64,000 nucleotides of DNA from Cryptomeria japonica (GCF_030272615.1 NC_081414.1:909545009-909609008), one strand, 5' to 3'. Positions 21,036 through 33,400 are shown, numbered from the stretch's first letter. Program-made: numbers and translations. The notes: generated by a model from the sequence alone, not told the origin.

Positions 21036-22642
21036 TCAGCTTGATCCAACAAAAATGATTTTGGGTCGTATTGTATTAGCATCAACAACATCATCATTGA
21101 TTGTGATCTTGTTTTTATTCCAAAATATTAGCTTGTCTTTTCCTTTAAAGTCCTCTTTGTTTTCTTTGAATATTTTAACGATGCCTTGCTCAATTAAGAC
21201 CTTCTCTATCGCTAATCCTTTCTCAATGACATCCTTGAAGGTGGAGAAACAATCTTTTCTTAGATCATAACCAATGTTTTTGTTAACATTCTGGGTGAAC
21301 ATCTCTACCATTTGTTTCTGTGGAATTTCACAAGAGCATCTACTAGCTAGATTCCTCCATCTTTGTAAAAATGATGAAAAAGACTCTCCATCCTTTTGCT
21401 TGGTGTTGCACAAAGTAGTGACTGATATGTCTGTCTCTATGTTGTATGAGAAATGTTGGATAAATGCCTTTGCTAAGTCACCCCATGACTTAATTCTAGG
21501 TGGGAGCTGGGAAAACCATTCCATAGCTTGATCACCTAAGCTTTGTGGGAATAATGTCATCAAATATGTCTCTTCTGCTGCTACCTCAATGCAAGCTGTG
21601 AAAAAATGTCTTATATGTGCCTTAGGGTCCCCTTTTCCTCTGTACTTATCAAACTTAGGTGTCACAAAGTGTGTAGGAAATGGAGGCATTGGAATGCTTT
21701 TGTCAAATGGATAGGGACATATGTCTCTCATTGTGTAAGTTGGCTTCAGTGTATTTATGTCCTCCATTTTCTTTTGTAAGTTCATAATTTGCTGCTCCAA
21801 ATTTCTTAGGTGGAGACCGACTTCTTGGACCATACCCCATGCCTGAGGCACCGAGTGGAGGAGGAGCATGTTGCATATATGGATGAGACTGATCATACAC
21901 ATGTTCATATGGAGGAGGTCTATAATGATGTTGCATATAGGACCACTTGACATAGAGTCATGATGAGGAATGGAATATTTGTTTTGTCCATGTATACCAT
22001 ACTCTACAAGCATGTCATGAGTTTGTTCTAGCATGTTGCCCCCAAATTTGATGCAGGGTTTCCTTGTGTCTAAATTTTGAGCATGCCTTTGGATATCCAA
22101 TTGCTTTGGTGGTTGGTCCTTAGCATTGACATGTGATTGAGTATATTTTTCTGCATAAGACTTCCATAATGGTCTGCGAAGGTGAGTATCATATGCTTGA
22201 CCATGTGTATGTGGGACCTCGGGTTTTTGAAACCAAGAGGATGGTGATTCAGGCATAAGATGTGGTCCTCTATTGCCTCCACTATTAGGCCTCCTTTGAT
22301 TCATGTTGAGGTGAGATTGTTGCAAAGGTCGAATTTCCATTATTTGAGACATGTCAAAATCATGAGGGATCTTGGCTCCACTTTGTGCCATCACTTGTAA
22401 GAAGTTTTGTCTATGTCTCCTCATTATTTCCTCAACCAATCGATTGAAATGGGGATCCATAATGGAGTCTTCCCCTTTGCTGAATGTATGGAAAAGTTGT
22501 CGATATTGTGATTGTGTGTATCATTGTTGTTTGTAGTGTCCATGTTCTCAACATTTGGAATGTTTCTATAGGAATCCATGTTAGGTAATGTAGTATGATT
22601 AGAATTGAAAAAGACATCATTGTCATACTCATAGGCACTCAC
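21036..22642 (-). pseudogene. Gag of element T
   Basis: The natural start is likely the ATG at 22642 (MSAYEYDNDVFF...). A one-base frameshift near 22470 moves the frame to the 474-codon ORF 22460-21036. The N-terminal half is Gln/His/Asn-rich. The C-terminal 200 residues are the retrotransposon gag core, with FRGKGDP-like YRGKGDPKAHIRHF, DQAMEWFSQLPP, IKSWGDLAKAFIQHF and FLQRWRNLA. It would form the particle that packages T's RNA. Apart from the frameshift and the stop at 21036 it is well kept. Confidence 0.9.
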
Positions 22643-24229
22643 GTTTGCGGACTCTTGAGCCTCTTTAGCTTCTCTCCTAGATTTTTGGGAACAGGTTTCA
22701 AATATGAACTAGGTCTTGACCAAGATGTGTGAGATTAGATGAAAATGGAGAGGTATGGAAGACCAAGAGTTGGATGGAATATAAATGAATCTGAGGTTTA
22801 CTTGCAATGTCCAAAGTGTAAGACCAAGTATGTATGTAGTAGAGTAGGTGTGGCTTCCAAAGAGATGATAGCTTCTCTTGATGAGGTAAGTTGACCTTGA
22901 CTCTAAGTAAGACCAAATGAGACCCAAAGGTGATAGACCTTGATGAGGGATCACTTAGAAAAATGTTGTTGTATGTAGTGTGTTGACAAAGTAAGATGAG
23001 GACAAGCAAATGACCTTTTGACTCAAGTTTAGACAAATGTGAATGTAATGGAAGGTGTAAAGCAATGATGAACTTTGTGAGACCCAAAGATAGGTTGAAT
23101 GCTAGATGAAAATCTAGAGAAATAACCTAGGAAGCTCAATGAGTTTGAATCTGATTGCTCTTGTTTGTTGAACTATAAATTTTTCCAATTTGTGAAGTTG
23201 TTTGTTGTGACCAAATCTAAATTTGTGACTATTTTTCATGACAAGAGGACACAATATTTGAGGACTCTATGTTTGCAAGTGTTTAGACTCAAAATGCCTC
23301 AAAAGAAAGTGTGTTGTTTGATGTAAAAATGTTTTGCATACACTTGAAGACACAAAAGACACAATGTTATGATGTTTGGTCTTGAATGTTTGAATGTTCA
23401 AAAGAAGACAAGCACAATTCTTATGGCTAGCCAGGACAATAGTTGTTGATCCCACATGGGGTTTCCCTCGAGGCTACGCTATTCAAAGTGGATACTTAGA
23501 TGCTTGACCCCACTGGCTCCACCCTCGACACTTACTTCTCTAGGGCAGCCAAGCGTCAGTCCCCACAAAACTCCCCCTGGCGAACTTTGTATCTCTACTA
23601 AGAACCTTATGTGTGTGGGTCGCTCCAAAGGTCCGACCTTCTAACTCAACAACTAGAGGGATTTTGGATTTCTAAAACAAAAAGGTGCTAGTAAGGGCAT
23701 CTGTTTGTGTGGCCATACATGCAGCACTTTTAGCTTTGTAAATACATAAGGCTCCCAGTCGGTAGGGGTTACGCCCTACAAATGATCAAATAAATTTGAT
23801 CAAACGGGTTTATGGGGAGACATAGTGTCGTTATGAACTAATCAGCACACATTACCCATGGTTTTCACCATGGATACAATTGTTTATAGTGGTTCAGAAA
23901 AGGTGGGTTTTCCTTGCTACCACTTGGGTCATTCTCTCCTCACTAGTATTCCTAATGACCACATGGGGAGAGCCATCTAAAGATGAAACAAAAAGAGCTT
24001 ATTGCCTAAGACACAAAAGACACTGGTTCAATTTTAGTGCACCAATTGAACTGTTTGATAATCTATGAAAATAAGGCGCACAATGAAGATCAAAAACCCT
24101 TGCCAAAATTGTGCAACAAAGATTTGTTAGTAGTTTTGCAATAATACCCCTCCTGCAAGCACACAAGTTAGGTAAATTTTAGATCCAAAAGACTTTGTGA
24201 AATAGGGGCCTTCAACAATGCATTTTTTT
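22643..24229 (-). other. Leader of element T (gag-proximal part)
   Basis: Untranslated region between primer site and gag. A GC-richer stretch lies at about 23450-23640. The short ORFs here (for example 23087-22698 minus, 23456-23644 plus) have no family resemblance. A leader of 2.6 kb in total is long for a gypsy element. Confidence 0.6.
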
Positions 24230-25110
24230 GACGAATTCAAAGATCTGATTTGTCATAAAAAAAGACCACTTGTAAAATTTCAAGAGATTTCCAGAAATGT
24301 AAGAAAATCCAAAAAAAATTGCTAATTTGCTCCAAAAATTAATTTTTTATGAAAAATCATAAAAAATTCATATAAAATGCAAAATGGATCCAAAATATCT
24401 GAAATTTTTACTAGACACTCCTGATAGTCTTCCAAACCTGCATAAAAAACTTTCTATAAAAAAACCAAGCATTTGTGAGATATGAGCAAAATAATGCAAA
24501 ACCCTAATTTTCAAAGATCCGATTTTTTTTAGGAATCATTTTTCATCAAATTTAAAATCACAAAGAACACATCCTATGTATAATTTTGAGAGATTTCCAA
24601 AAATGTAAAAAAATCCGAAAAATTCACTAATTTGCTCTCAAAATTAATTTTGTATGAAAATACATAAAAAATTCATATAAATTTCAAATATCCTCCAACA
24701 AATCTGAGTTTTGTATTTAGCACCTCTGATAATGTTCTTGACCAGGAAAAAAAAATTGATACCAAAATGTAAAACCGTTTGTGAAATCTGATCAAAATAA
24801 TGAGAAACCCGAATTTTTAAAGATCTAATTTTTGAGGAAATATTTTGCATCAAAATTAAAATCACAAAGAACAGAGCCTGTGTATAAATCGAAGAGTATT
24901 CCAAAAATATAAGAAAATCCAAAAATTTGCTCATTTGCTCTCAAAATTAATTTTATATGAAAATTCATAAACAATTCATAGAAAATTCAAATATGCTCCG
25001 AAAAATCTGAATTTTGGACTGTAAGCTCTTTATACTGTCCCAAACCTGCAAAAACAATTTGATGCAAAAATTCCATGTTGTTTGTGAGATCAGATCAAAT
25101 CTCTCCAAGA
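24230..25110. repeat. About 305-bp tandem repeat, three diverged copies, in T's leader
   Basis: The landmark CC(A/G)AAAAT(G/A)TAA(G/A)AAAATCC recurs at 24291, 24597 and 24901 (periods 306 and 304). TTAATTTT(T/G/A)TATGAAAA and the CTAATTTGCTC-type segments recur with it. The copies are AT-rich and clearly diverged. Gag starts well to the left, so the repeat is transcribed leader. Confidence 0.85.
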
Positions 25111-25228
25111 TCTTGATCTTGTGTCCAAAACCCTAGCTGCACAAGGTTATTCTCCAAATTGATTTACAAAACAACAATATAAGGTTAGAAAAACCTGCAA
25201 AAAAAAACACAGATCTAACAAAAATCCA

Positions 25229-25250
25229 TGTCCCATCGGGCGTGCCAAAA
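25229..25250 (-). promoter_or_regulatory. Primer-binding site of element T
   Basis: In T's sense TGGCACGCCCGATGGGACAT starts three bases inside the 5' LTR. TGG is the complement of a tRNA CCA end. I could not assign the tRNA. Confidence 0.6.
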
Positions 25251-26051
25251 TGTTTATGGTGAAAATGGAACAACAATGTTGAAAGACTAAATGAATTCAT
25301 CCACAAAACCCTAGCCTGACAACAAAGATGCACCATAACATATGAAGATTATCTAAGACAATGCAAATCAAATGAAATCACAAAGATTATACCATCACAT
25401 GTCCAATAGGGTTTGGATCTCCATTATTCCTATCTCCATTGATCTTGCTTGATATATTTGCTCTCAGATTTTATGTGTGCACAAGAGCTCAACAAAGAAC
25501 GAAAATGTGGTTGCAAGTAGGCTTGATCACATATGAAAGTTCGAATGCTAGAGTAGTCGGGGGTTGAATAGAATGATTGAATTAGAATAGAATTGATTAG
25601 GATTATTGAATATAGGAGGATTGATAATGAAGGAATCATCTCCTTATATAGAAGACACTATAAGAAATGGAGGGATAAGATTGAGAAGTGTAAAAGATAA
25701 ATGGTCGGCTAGGATTAGAGGGTAGGTAGAGGAAATACCAAAATAATGAGAGGGTAGGTAGTGTAGGAATTAAGAGATGAATGACATGTGTCATGGGTAG
25801 AAAAGGCTAACGAATTAATTAAATAAATAGAGGTTTATTTAATTAATAGAGGAAGTGGGATCAATTAAATAAATAAGAGTATTTATTTAATTTGGGAAAA
25901 TGATTATTTAAATGAGAAATAAGGCTAGAAGAGGATATATGAATTAATTAAATAAATAAAGATTTATTCAATTAATAGAAGAATTAAGCTTAAAATAATT
26001 AAATAAATAAAATATTTATTTAATTAGACAAGACAATTTTAGGTGTCTACA
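25251..26051 (-). repeat. 5' LTR of element T
   Basis: An intact 801-bp LTR (minus strand starts TGTAGACACC at 26051, ends ACCATAAACA at 25251). It has the conserved TATA box and the AT palindromes. It is the reference for the interrupted 3' LTR and the nested solo LTR. Confidence 0.95.
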
Positions 26052-26230
26052 CCAAGACTTATTCAATTGCTCCTTCAACAACTGAATGAAATTATCAGTA
26101 TCCTTAAGATTCACTTTCAATTCCCAGACTTTAGCTTTGGACTAATCAAGATCATCACTTGTGCAACAAGAAGCTGATGTTGAAGACCATCAGAATCCAT
26201 TGAACTACCTTCCTGGTTCCTCAAGATGTT
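26052..26230 (-). pseudogene. Gag remnant of element D (5' part)
   Basis: Downstream of D's primer site the minus frame reads a charged, probably coiled-coil segment (SKAKVWELKVNLKDTDNF and a following LLKEQLNKSW) with one stop. It runs into the target duplication of T and continues in frame at 5287. The gag start ATG is not certain. Confidence 0.65.
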
Positions 26231-26250
26231 AGACTTCTTTCGAGGAACTA

Positions 26251-26264
26251 GGCTCTGATACCAA
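26251..26264 (-). promoter_or_regulatory. Primer-binding site of element D
   Basis: TGGTATCAGAGCC on the minus strand is a perfect 13-base match to the complement of initiator-Met tRNA. Confidence 0.85.
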
Positions 26265-26265
26265 T

Positions 26266-27376
26266 TATTGGAATAGAGAAACACTGAGAGGGGGAGGGGG
26301 GTGAGTTAGTGTTCTGCAAATTTTAACTTTGTTAATTTGTTCCTTCAACCACTTAATACATTGAACAAAAAGAAAGATGCAAGAACACAAGGCAATCAAC
26401 CACAACACCATAACACAAATATTTTATACGTGGAAAACCCGGTCAAGGGTAAAACCACAGTAGGTATGAGACCGACAAGATGAGCATACTCAAATATAAA
26501 GTTTTACAATGGAATGCACATGCATTCAGGCATACTACCTAGAGCTCACTACTCAAAACAAAGAAGGGCTACAACCTAGGGAAGGCTCACTGCAGGTTAC
26601 AAATGTGTTACATGATTACTGAAGTACATGAACTAAATAATAGCATCTACAAATGTTTTATCATAGTTCTAGTTAAGAACATTACACAAACTTTTCATAT
26701 ACTTCCTTATACTACACTGTTCCACTATCCTTCTCTGATCCAAAGCATAAATCTCTAATCTGTGCACATGCAACTACACTTAGTTGATCACAAATACCTT
26801 TCACATTCATTGCATATATTAAAATGATCAAATACATCACTTATATATATTCGCAACAAGATATTAGATCAACTGCATGTTAGCTTCAAGAACACTTAGC
26901 ATGTGATGAAACGTTTACATGTACTGTCAGCTAAATCTAAAATCAAAATACCAATGCAAACCAAAACAATTGTTTGCACACTACCACAACCATCACACGA
27001 AACATATGGACTAAAAAATAATCACCAAAATCAATCCACATAATCCTCATAAGAATTATCCACACAACTCGACTGCCCTACAGTGATAAATTGAAAACTG
27101 ATACACTAGAGCTTCTAACTTGAACACAAATCATCACCTGAGGGTAAAAATCTGGAATAAGATTGTACAAACATCCATCAACCTACAACCAAATCTGCAA
27201 CACAAGATGATATCCAAGAAGGATGTATCAACCAAAATGCACAACACTATCAGATGCTTTGTTCTAGTTTGTCGGACTTGAATTAATCTTGAATTTGACT
27301 TCTGGTAAGATCACATACAACAATGCAGATGGGTGCATTGACTTTTGGTTGCCATCAATGACAATATTGGATAACA
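26266..27376 (-). repeat. 5' LTR of element D
   Basis: About 1.1 kb, minus strand starting TGTTATCCAATATTG at 27376 and ending TTCCAATA at 26266. It shares short blocks with the LTR of E (TGATGGCAAC near the start, AAATATTTGTGTTATGGTG, GTGAGCTCTAGG...CATGTGCA), so both are one superfamily. ORFs inside are not supported. Confidence 0.75.
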
Positions 27377-28041
27377 TGTGCAATGTCTCTTTCCAATAGG
27401 ATGTTGTCGTTGGCTCATCCCTTGCCCTCACTACTGACGAGGCACCTCGTGCTGACCTCGCGATTGTTCCACTTTGATCTCGCCCTCCTTCCCCATATGA
27501 TCAAGATTAGGAGGATGATGACTTGATCATTTAGGGGTTGTAGGAAAATACCCTCTTTATCTTGTAGCATAGTGTCTGTGTATGATTGTATTCCCCCATG
27601 CTTTCTTTATATGTTTGTTCCCTCTTGGAGGACCCAAGCTCTTTGTAGGTTCTCCTAGAGGACCTGAGTTACTCCATAGGTTCTTAGATATAAGAGATTT
27701 GCTGGCATAACTTCTTCTATCTATCATATCTTGTTTTTCAACATTCAAGGACGATGCAAAAAATTGGGGGCATTTAGGCTTTCTTCCATGTTGACCCCAA
27801 TTTTTATTTTATCTTTGTCTTTATGTGCTCTTCTTCAGATCTGAGAACTTTTCCATTATGATGAAATGCCCATCTATAGCTCTATTACATATTTTATCTC
27901 CTTGCTATGGGTTCCGATGCCAAATAATCAGATCTCCCTATGCTCCTACAATTTTGTTGATGTTGTGGTTCTCATGTGTCATTTCCCAAAGCCGACATTC
28001 CACAGAAACATCTCAATATGTTAATGTGTTGTAGCATTTCT

Positions 28042-28091
28042 TCTCCTTAGAATGACATGCACCTTTCATGCATACCATTCTAAGGAGGAGA
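28042..28091. repeat. Inverted repeat (hairpin)
   Basis: TCTCCTTAGAATG at 28042-28054 faces CATTCTAAGGAGGAGA at 28076-28091. Ten to eleven bases are perfectly paired around a loop of about 21 bases, itself partly self-complementary (ATGCAC/ATGCAT). Confidence 0.7.
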
Positions 28092-28239
28092 TATCATATC
28101 TACATACTATATATTTGGCATTTGTATATGTTTATCTTAGCTTTCTTGTTTACCTTGGTGGGGGTCAAACCACTTGATCTATCTTTCACATCGCCTTTTG
28201 TGGGGGCCAATCCACTGCTTATCAAATCAATCTACAATC

Positions 28240-28470
28240 ACCCAATCACATGACTATCTAGCATTTTTCTGCTCATACCGGAAAAATCTCACCCAATTAC
28301 ATGACCATCTAGCATTTTTATATTCATGTGAACGAAGTCTCACCCTATCATATGGATATATAGCATAACACAACTTGCTATCCAGACTAGCAAAATATTA
28401 CAAATCTTTTCCCTATCGTTTGGATATCTAGCATAACGCACTTTGCTACCCATACCGACACCATCTCTTT
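28240..28470. repeat. Degenerate tandem repeat on TGGATATCTAGCAT
   Basis: Four diverged copies of (A/C)T(G/A)(G/T)(A/C)TATCTAGCAT followed by CTTGCTA or TCTGCTC-like words and a CATACCG or CAGACTAG segment, near 28252, 28304, 28348 and 28423. Spacing is 45-75 bp. Confidence 0.55.
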
Positions 28471-29879
28471 CATCATGGTATTTTCTATCCTATATCTTTC
28501 GTAATAGGGGTTTTCCTCCATTAAGTGGTGTTTGTTTCTATTATGCTATCTCAATATCTTATTCATTAAATATATGATCGCTCTTTCATCTAACACATTG
28601 AACTACAACTGACATGTTTTGTCATGAAATAGCTTAGGAAAATCTAACTCTATCTCAAGTTCATCTCGTTTGGGGCAACTTTTTCTAATCAACAAGTTTT
28701 GCCTCCTCTTTGTGAATCTTAATATCATCTCTCTACTTTATATTTGTATTTCTCGACAAAGATATACTCGCTAAAGTGCGGGCAAAATGTAATGTCATAA
28801 ATTTTAGCTCATGCAATTCCACATAAGCGCCTTCACTTTAAGCTGATTGGAATCATGCATCCCCTCATTTGTTCTTTTGTCCATAGGGTCTGCCTTGTCA
28901 TCTTAGAACTTGGCTTCTAGCAACCATACTGACCAGTTGACTGATGGACTCTAGTGCATCATTGAGATGTCTATACCTCGTGCTAGCATTTTCTGAATTT
29001 GTCATCTATAGGTGGTCGTTTGAGCATTACACCTACACCCAGAAGAGTTTGTAATACCTTTGTCCATGGCCACGATGTTGGGATTCCTTCTAGAGCCTAT
29101 ATCTATTGGATTTTGAGACTTTCTTCTGGATTCTTGATCATTGGGAAGTTTTCTTGAGTTCCTGGTATCCATTCCTCCTTATCTCACATAGGCTTTCCAA
29201 CATTTGAAGACCACCATTGTTACAACTTCTGGGAGAACTCGTGGTGTTTTTTTCACAAGTGTTGGAGGGTAGTTCACTCTCTTCTCTTAGTTTACTTATC
29301 CATTATCTTCCATCTAGCTTGTTTATTATGTTAATTATATATCTCTTATCTTTATCATTTCATTTCTATTGTTTCTACTATCTGGTTGTTTGTGGAGGTC
29401 GAAACATCAAAATGAGGGTCTGGATGAGGCAAGCCTCTAAACACAACCCCCAACATTTTCCTTTCTTATTTGTGTGCAGTTTTATGATCGAGGGAAAATA
29501 CTTATCTTGTGGGAGGCTTCAATTGTGGACTAGTCATAAGCTTCCTTTGTCCTTTCCCAGATCTTATTTTGGTGTTTCGCATTATGTATCATTTGTTTAT
29601 TTTATTATTGTGTCATCTATTTAGTAGCATAAACATACATGTTGCTTTTGTATGATTTTAATGCTCTATCTATACAAGATGTTAGTGTGTCATGCTGGTG
29701 TCCTAGTTTCGTGCACTCATCCCAAAGACTGAGACTTAACGAAGTTGTCTGGTAGTCTTATTTATAGTTTGTTAGTTTAGTATTGTATCTTCATCCTCTA
29801 GCTCACCTTTAGTGCCAAAGTTTAAGTGAGGTGGAGAGAAGGTAGGTTTGTTCATTGGAGTTCGTCACTTAAAGGGTAA

Positions 29880-30400
29880 CAAATCCAGTCTTCTATGTGC
29901 ATTGTTCTCCAACATTCAGAGATGCCATGATTTTTTTATTTTCACTTCGAGCATAGTGATAGTGTATCCTCCCTTTCCACACCTTGAGTCCACTTACTAC
30001 CTCCCACTTGAATTTTAATTTTCTTTCCTACAATGGTATCCGTATTAATATTTACATAAATTCTAGCACAATTACCCAATTATCCATCCTTCCTAATTTA
30101 TTCAACGGTCACAAAGGTACCCAGGCTATTACCTAGTTCTAGTAAAGTTTCTTATGCCTAGAATTTGGTTGGAAGATTATATAAGCCTACCCAAATTTGA
30201 TTCTCACTAACTTTGTACTTCTAATGGTCAAAATTAGGGCCCCAATGCTTGATGTGCATACCTATTCCATTGATATGTTATGATTCATTGGAAAAAAATT
30301 CTCATTTCTTTTCACTAGAGGTGAATTATACAAGGAAGAAACCATTGGCTAGCACACTAATATTAGTATTAGCCTACCATTTATCAAAGCCCTATTCTCT
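29880..30400 (-). pseudogene. LINE ORF1 remnant (DUF4283-type, zinc knuckle)
   Basis: Minus-strand reading, with stops, gives ANGFFLV.FTSSEKRNEFF, then MHIKHWGPNFD (about 30255), SENQIWVGLYNLPTKF (about 30215-30165), LELGNSLGTF (about 30140) and YVNINTD followed by KIKIQVGGSKWTQGVE. This is the order and spacing of the DUF4283 domain of plant L1-type LINE ORF1 (GFFL..F, W.P.FDP, IWVRLP.LP..FW, iGn.lG). A degraded CCHC knuckle (HGISEC) follows near 29925. ORF1 proteins bind LINE RNA. No ORF2 RT is visible nearby, so the copy is fragmentary. Confidence 0.72.
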
Positions 30401-33400
30401 AATCTTTCTTACTGTGGTCCATTCCCTTCCCAATTTGAGAATCATACCTAACTCATTTAGCCTCTCTACTGATTTTTTTGAACTGAGGGTTTATAATACA
30501 TATTGATTGTTTATCCTCCAACAAATTAGGGTTTAGATTAGTATCTTGTGATTCCTTGAGATGATGGTCTATTTTTCCTCTAAATCTCTTGTCTATCCAT
30601 GGTTTTCTTGTTTTTCTCCACCTTGTCCCTCTTTTCGTTCTCCCAATTTTTAGATCGCCGCTTATTTGATGAATCCACTATAGGGCTATTATTTTTCCAA
30701 AGCCTCCCATACTAATTTTTCTTGAAGCCAGTTTTCTTCAGCATGTCTGGTGTCCTCCTATAGCCTCTTTGTTCTAGCCATACTTTCTTATTGAATGAAT
30801 CATTTGATCTATGTCGATCTATATGATAGTGATTAGGTTTGTTCTTATGTATCTTCCATTGTTGTTAATTTTTTTACTTCGTTCTACATTTGTAGATCCA
30901 AACACGATGTTTCTCGGGGCACACTTGTAAACCTATTTGCCATGCTCAAAAACCCATTTTGGTGTATGTTTGCCTTTGTAATCTCCTATATTCGCATCTC
31001 GGCTTGTCATAGGATACTTTGTTTCTAGCCAATCTCCTTGTTTCTTTCCATTCAATTCTTTACTGACTCCTTGAAACTCACATTCTACTCGTCTCGCCTT
31101 CATTCCCTTCACTCTACTTGATACCATATGCCATTTCTTTTTGTTTTATTACAGACATGAAAGAGCATGTGCAATCTAATAACGAAAAATTGATCATAGA
31201 ATAAGTTTGGGGTTCATAGTCCATAACAATTACAAGACAATCTTGAGGAGACAAATTACGTAGATAAGCTCAGAATGAAGTTATAGTTTAGATGCTAATT
31301 ATTCCCTTTCTTTAATTCTCAATGGAAAAACTTCATAAGAAAATCTACAAGACAAATCTATAGTCATCCTTTTTTATTTAAACTTAAAAAAGCCTTCATA
31401 ATAATATCCAAATCCTTATATAATTTACCCAATTTTTGTGCAAAATTCTTTACAACCTTAAAGAAAACATCTACCCTATACTCTACATAACTATTCCCTA
31501 AACAATTGCAATGGTTCTTTAATTATAGAGTTCATAAATTGCTGCGAATGTTTGTTATATGTGCTTCAGAAATAAAATAGAATTTCAGTTAATGTAATAA
31601 ACAAGACCCCTTGAAAGAAGATCTAATACTAACAAGACAGCCAATATTTCTTTACAATGAAAACCACATCCTTTAACAACAAATTCAGATTAGGGCCACT
31701 TAGTGCGAGCATACCTATTACTATGAGGTTTACCAAATCAAATAGTTTTTATATTTATAAAATAATTTAAATTTCTTGATAGAAAATATTAAATTATAAT
31801 ATTATTGTGTTATCTATCATCTTATGATAAATTGTATATTGATCTTCAAACAATATTGTTTTAGATATAAAAATTATAAATATTTAAAATTTTTTTTGGG
31901 GAAATGAATTTGTAAATAAAAAGTTCTACTCATCTGCGTTGCATAAACAAATTTTTTTGTGCCTTTGGTTGAAGGCATGTCACGTGGGTTATACTTGTGG
32001 TGCGTGGCATGTTCTGGGATAGTTGATGTGCTTGGTAAATGCTTCCACATTTTGCGCAGAATGTTGTGGTATATTACTACCCCAATCTCTGTAATGACAA
32101 TAATGGGTATTATACCTGGAGCATAGATGAAGAAGAAGACATGAAAATGTCTGCAAATTGCACACCCAAAAAGGATGTTACTCATCATTTTCATGTGTGA
32201 GGAAATATTCAGGGGAATTGCAACTTTCTTAAACTGAAATCTGATTATGAGGATAGAAGAAGCAAGATCAGACAGGTTGCATGGAAGAAATAAAAATGTT
32301 TTTCCATATTGAGAGCAGAGGCATATAAGAAGATGGAGGAAAATCTCTAAAAAACTGTGGTCTTGGATAACAAGAGTGTGGAAGATGTGTTGGACATCAA
32401 GGACATGTAATGCCTTCAGAATTTGCTATCAAGTTTGATTTTAACCGCAAGCTCTGTCCATTTTTCCTCATCGGCATTGTTGACAGCATGGTACAATCTA
32501 TGCAGAATCTTGAGGTAAGTCCTTTGTCATGGTTTCAGTGATTGTTCTTTTTGGAATCTGTAAGCGGCAGGATCATTTTTTGTTGTGTTTAATTTCATTT
32601 TAAATAATTCTGTTATTATTTGTCAAATGAAGATATCGTTTCTGTGATTTTATGTCTGTTTTCATATATTATATTACTTTACTACCTAGTGTTAGAACCC
32701 TATTTGTTTCTTCACGTATAGATAGTGTGAACCGCGAAAAGAATTTTACATTTATTTTGTCATTCTAACTTTTTGTTTATTTTGTTTTCATCATTATTGA
32801 GGTTATTTTTGTGACATTTTTCTTGACATAATTATTTACTATTGAATCGATATCAGCTACTGTTGATGTTGTAAATGCAATGATTGTCACAACCATGTTC
32901 ACATAGAGTGATTTGAAGAAATCTGACCATCTTCATATGTTAGAACTTATTAAATTATTTGCACAAACCTTGTACAGTGTACAACATATTTCTTCATATT
33001 TTTATGTCATTATATTGGCTCTTGTACTTTAAAAATCAAATGTCACAAGACTGGGGACTGAAGTGACACAAAATGACTAAATTTTTAAAAGAATGCGTTG
33101 ATAAGTGACACTCAGCTTGGTTTTTCAGATGTTTACATTCTCTCACATGGTTGGTTACTTGGTTAGGACTCAGTGATACACTTATGTACCAACATGCTTT
33201 TCATATTATCACATTCTTTTCTGAAACCATGTATCTATGTTACTTCAACAAAAACAGGGGAGTTATATTTGAGAGATCATCTTTCCACATACAAATAGAG
33301 ATTCAACATCCTTTTAGAAGCAATGCTAGAAATGATTGTGTCTGATAGGTCTATCCTTAAATTATTAGGTTTCTGTAACTGCAAAGAAAAAATCTCTCTT

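Larger units (their letters stand above)
5288..26051 (-). mobile_element. Element T: 20.8-kb Ty3/gypsy element (Tat-like), with two nested insertions
   Basis: The LTRs lie at 5288-6887 (3', interrupted) and 25251-26051 (5'). A primer site abuts the 5' LTR and a purine tract (AAAGAGGGGCAAAA in T's sense) abuts the 3' LTR. The flanks are CCAGG (5283-5287) and CCAAG (26052-26056), a 4/5 target duplication. Internal order in T's sense: leader with three 305-bp repeats, gag, half-knuckle region, protease, linker, integrase C-terminus, spacer, antisense plant-mobile-domain ORF, 70-bp tandem repeats, 3' LTR. RT, RNase H and the integrase core are missing. Without the two insertions T is about 12.1 kb. 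An extra antisense ORF and 3' tandem repeats are known traits of the plant Tat lineage; that placement is inference. Confidence 0.85.
4173..27376 (-). mobile_element. Element D: host LTR element with zinc-knuckle gag, split by T
   Basis: On the minus strand: 5' LTR 27376-26266, primer site TGGTATCAGAGCC (initiator-Met type) at 26263-26251, start of a gag-like ORF 26230-26052, interruption by element T (5288-26051), then the rest of gag 5287 to about 4320. Element A cuts it at 4172. The gag reading frame continues exactly across T when T and one copy of its 5-bp target duplication are left out, which proves that the two halves belong together. LTR ends, primer type and the gag resemble element E (50347-57296), so D is a relative. 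Whether D carries E's second ORF cannot be seen here. Confidence 0.75.
27377..29880. other. Unrecognised repetitive-looking DNA
   Basis: About 2.5 kb without a supported gene. At 27380-27540 (plus) a coding-like stretch with stops could be the tail of a polyprotein (acidic EDDD-type end near 27510), but no family can be named. ORFs at 27825-28253 and 29217-29624 lack any family resemblance. It contains an inverted repeat (28042-28091) and a degenerate tandem repeat (28240-28470). Confidence 0.5.

Noticed and set aside
23456-23644. GC-richer stretch in T's leader considered as a structural RNA gene
   Set aside because: No tRNA, 5S or snRNA feature (boxes, closing stems) could be recognised.
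29217-29624. 135-codon plus ORF rich in Ser/Leu/Phe/Tyr
   Set aside because: Composition follows a T-rich strand; no domain, signal or context supports it.
32400-32520. Possible exon ending at a GTAAGT donor
   Set aside because: The short stretch has no family resemblance, no second exon and no upstream frame; one consensus donor is not enough.
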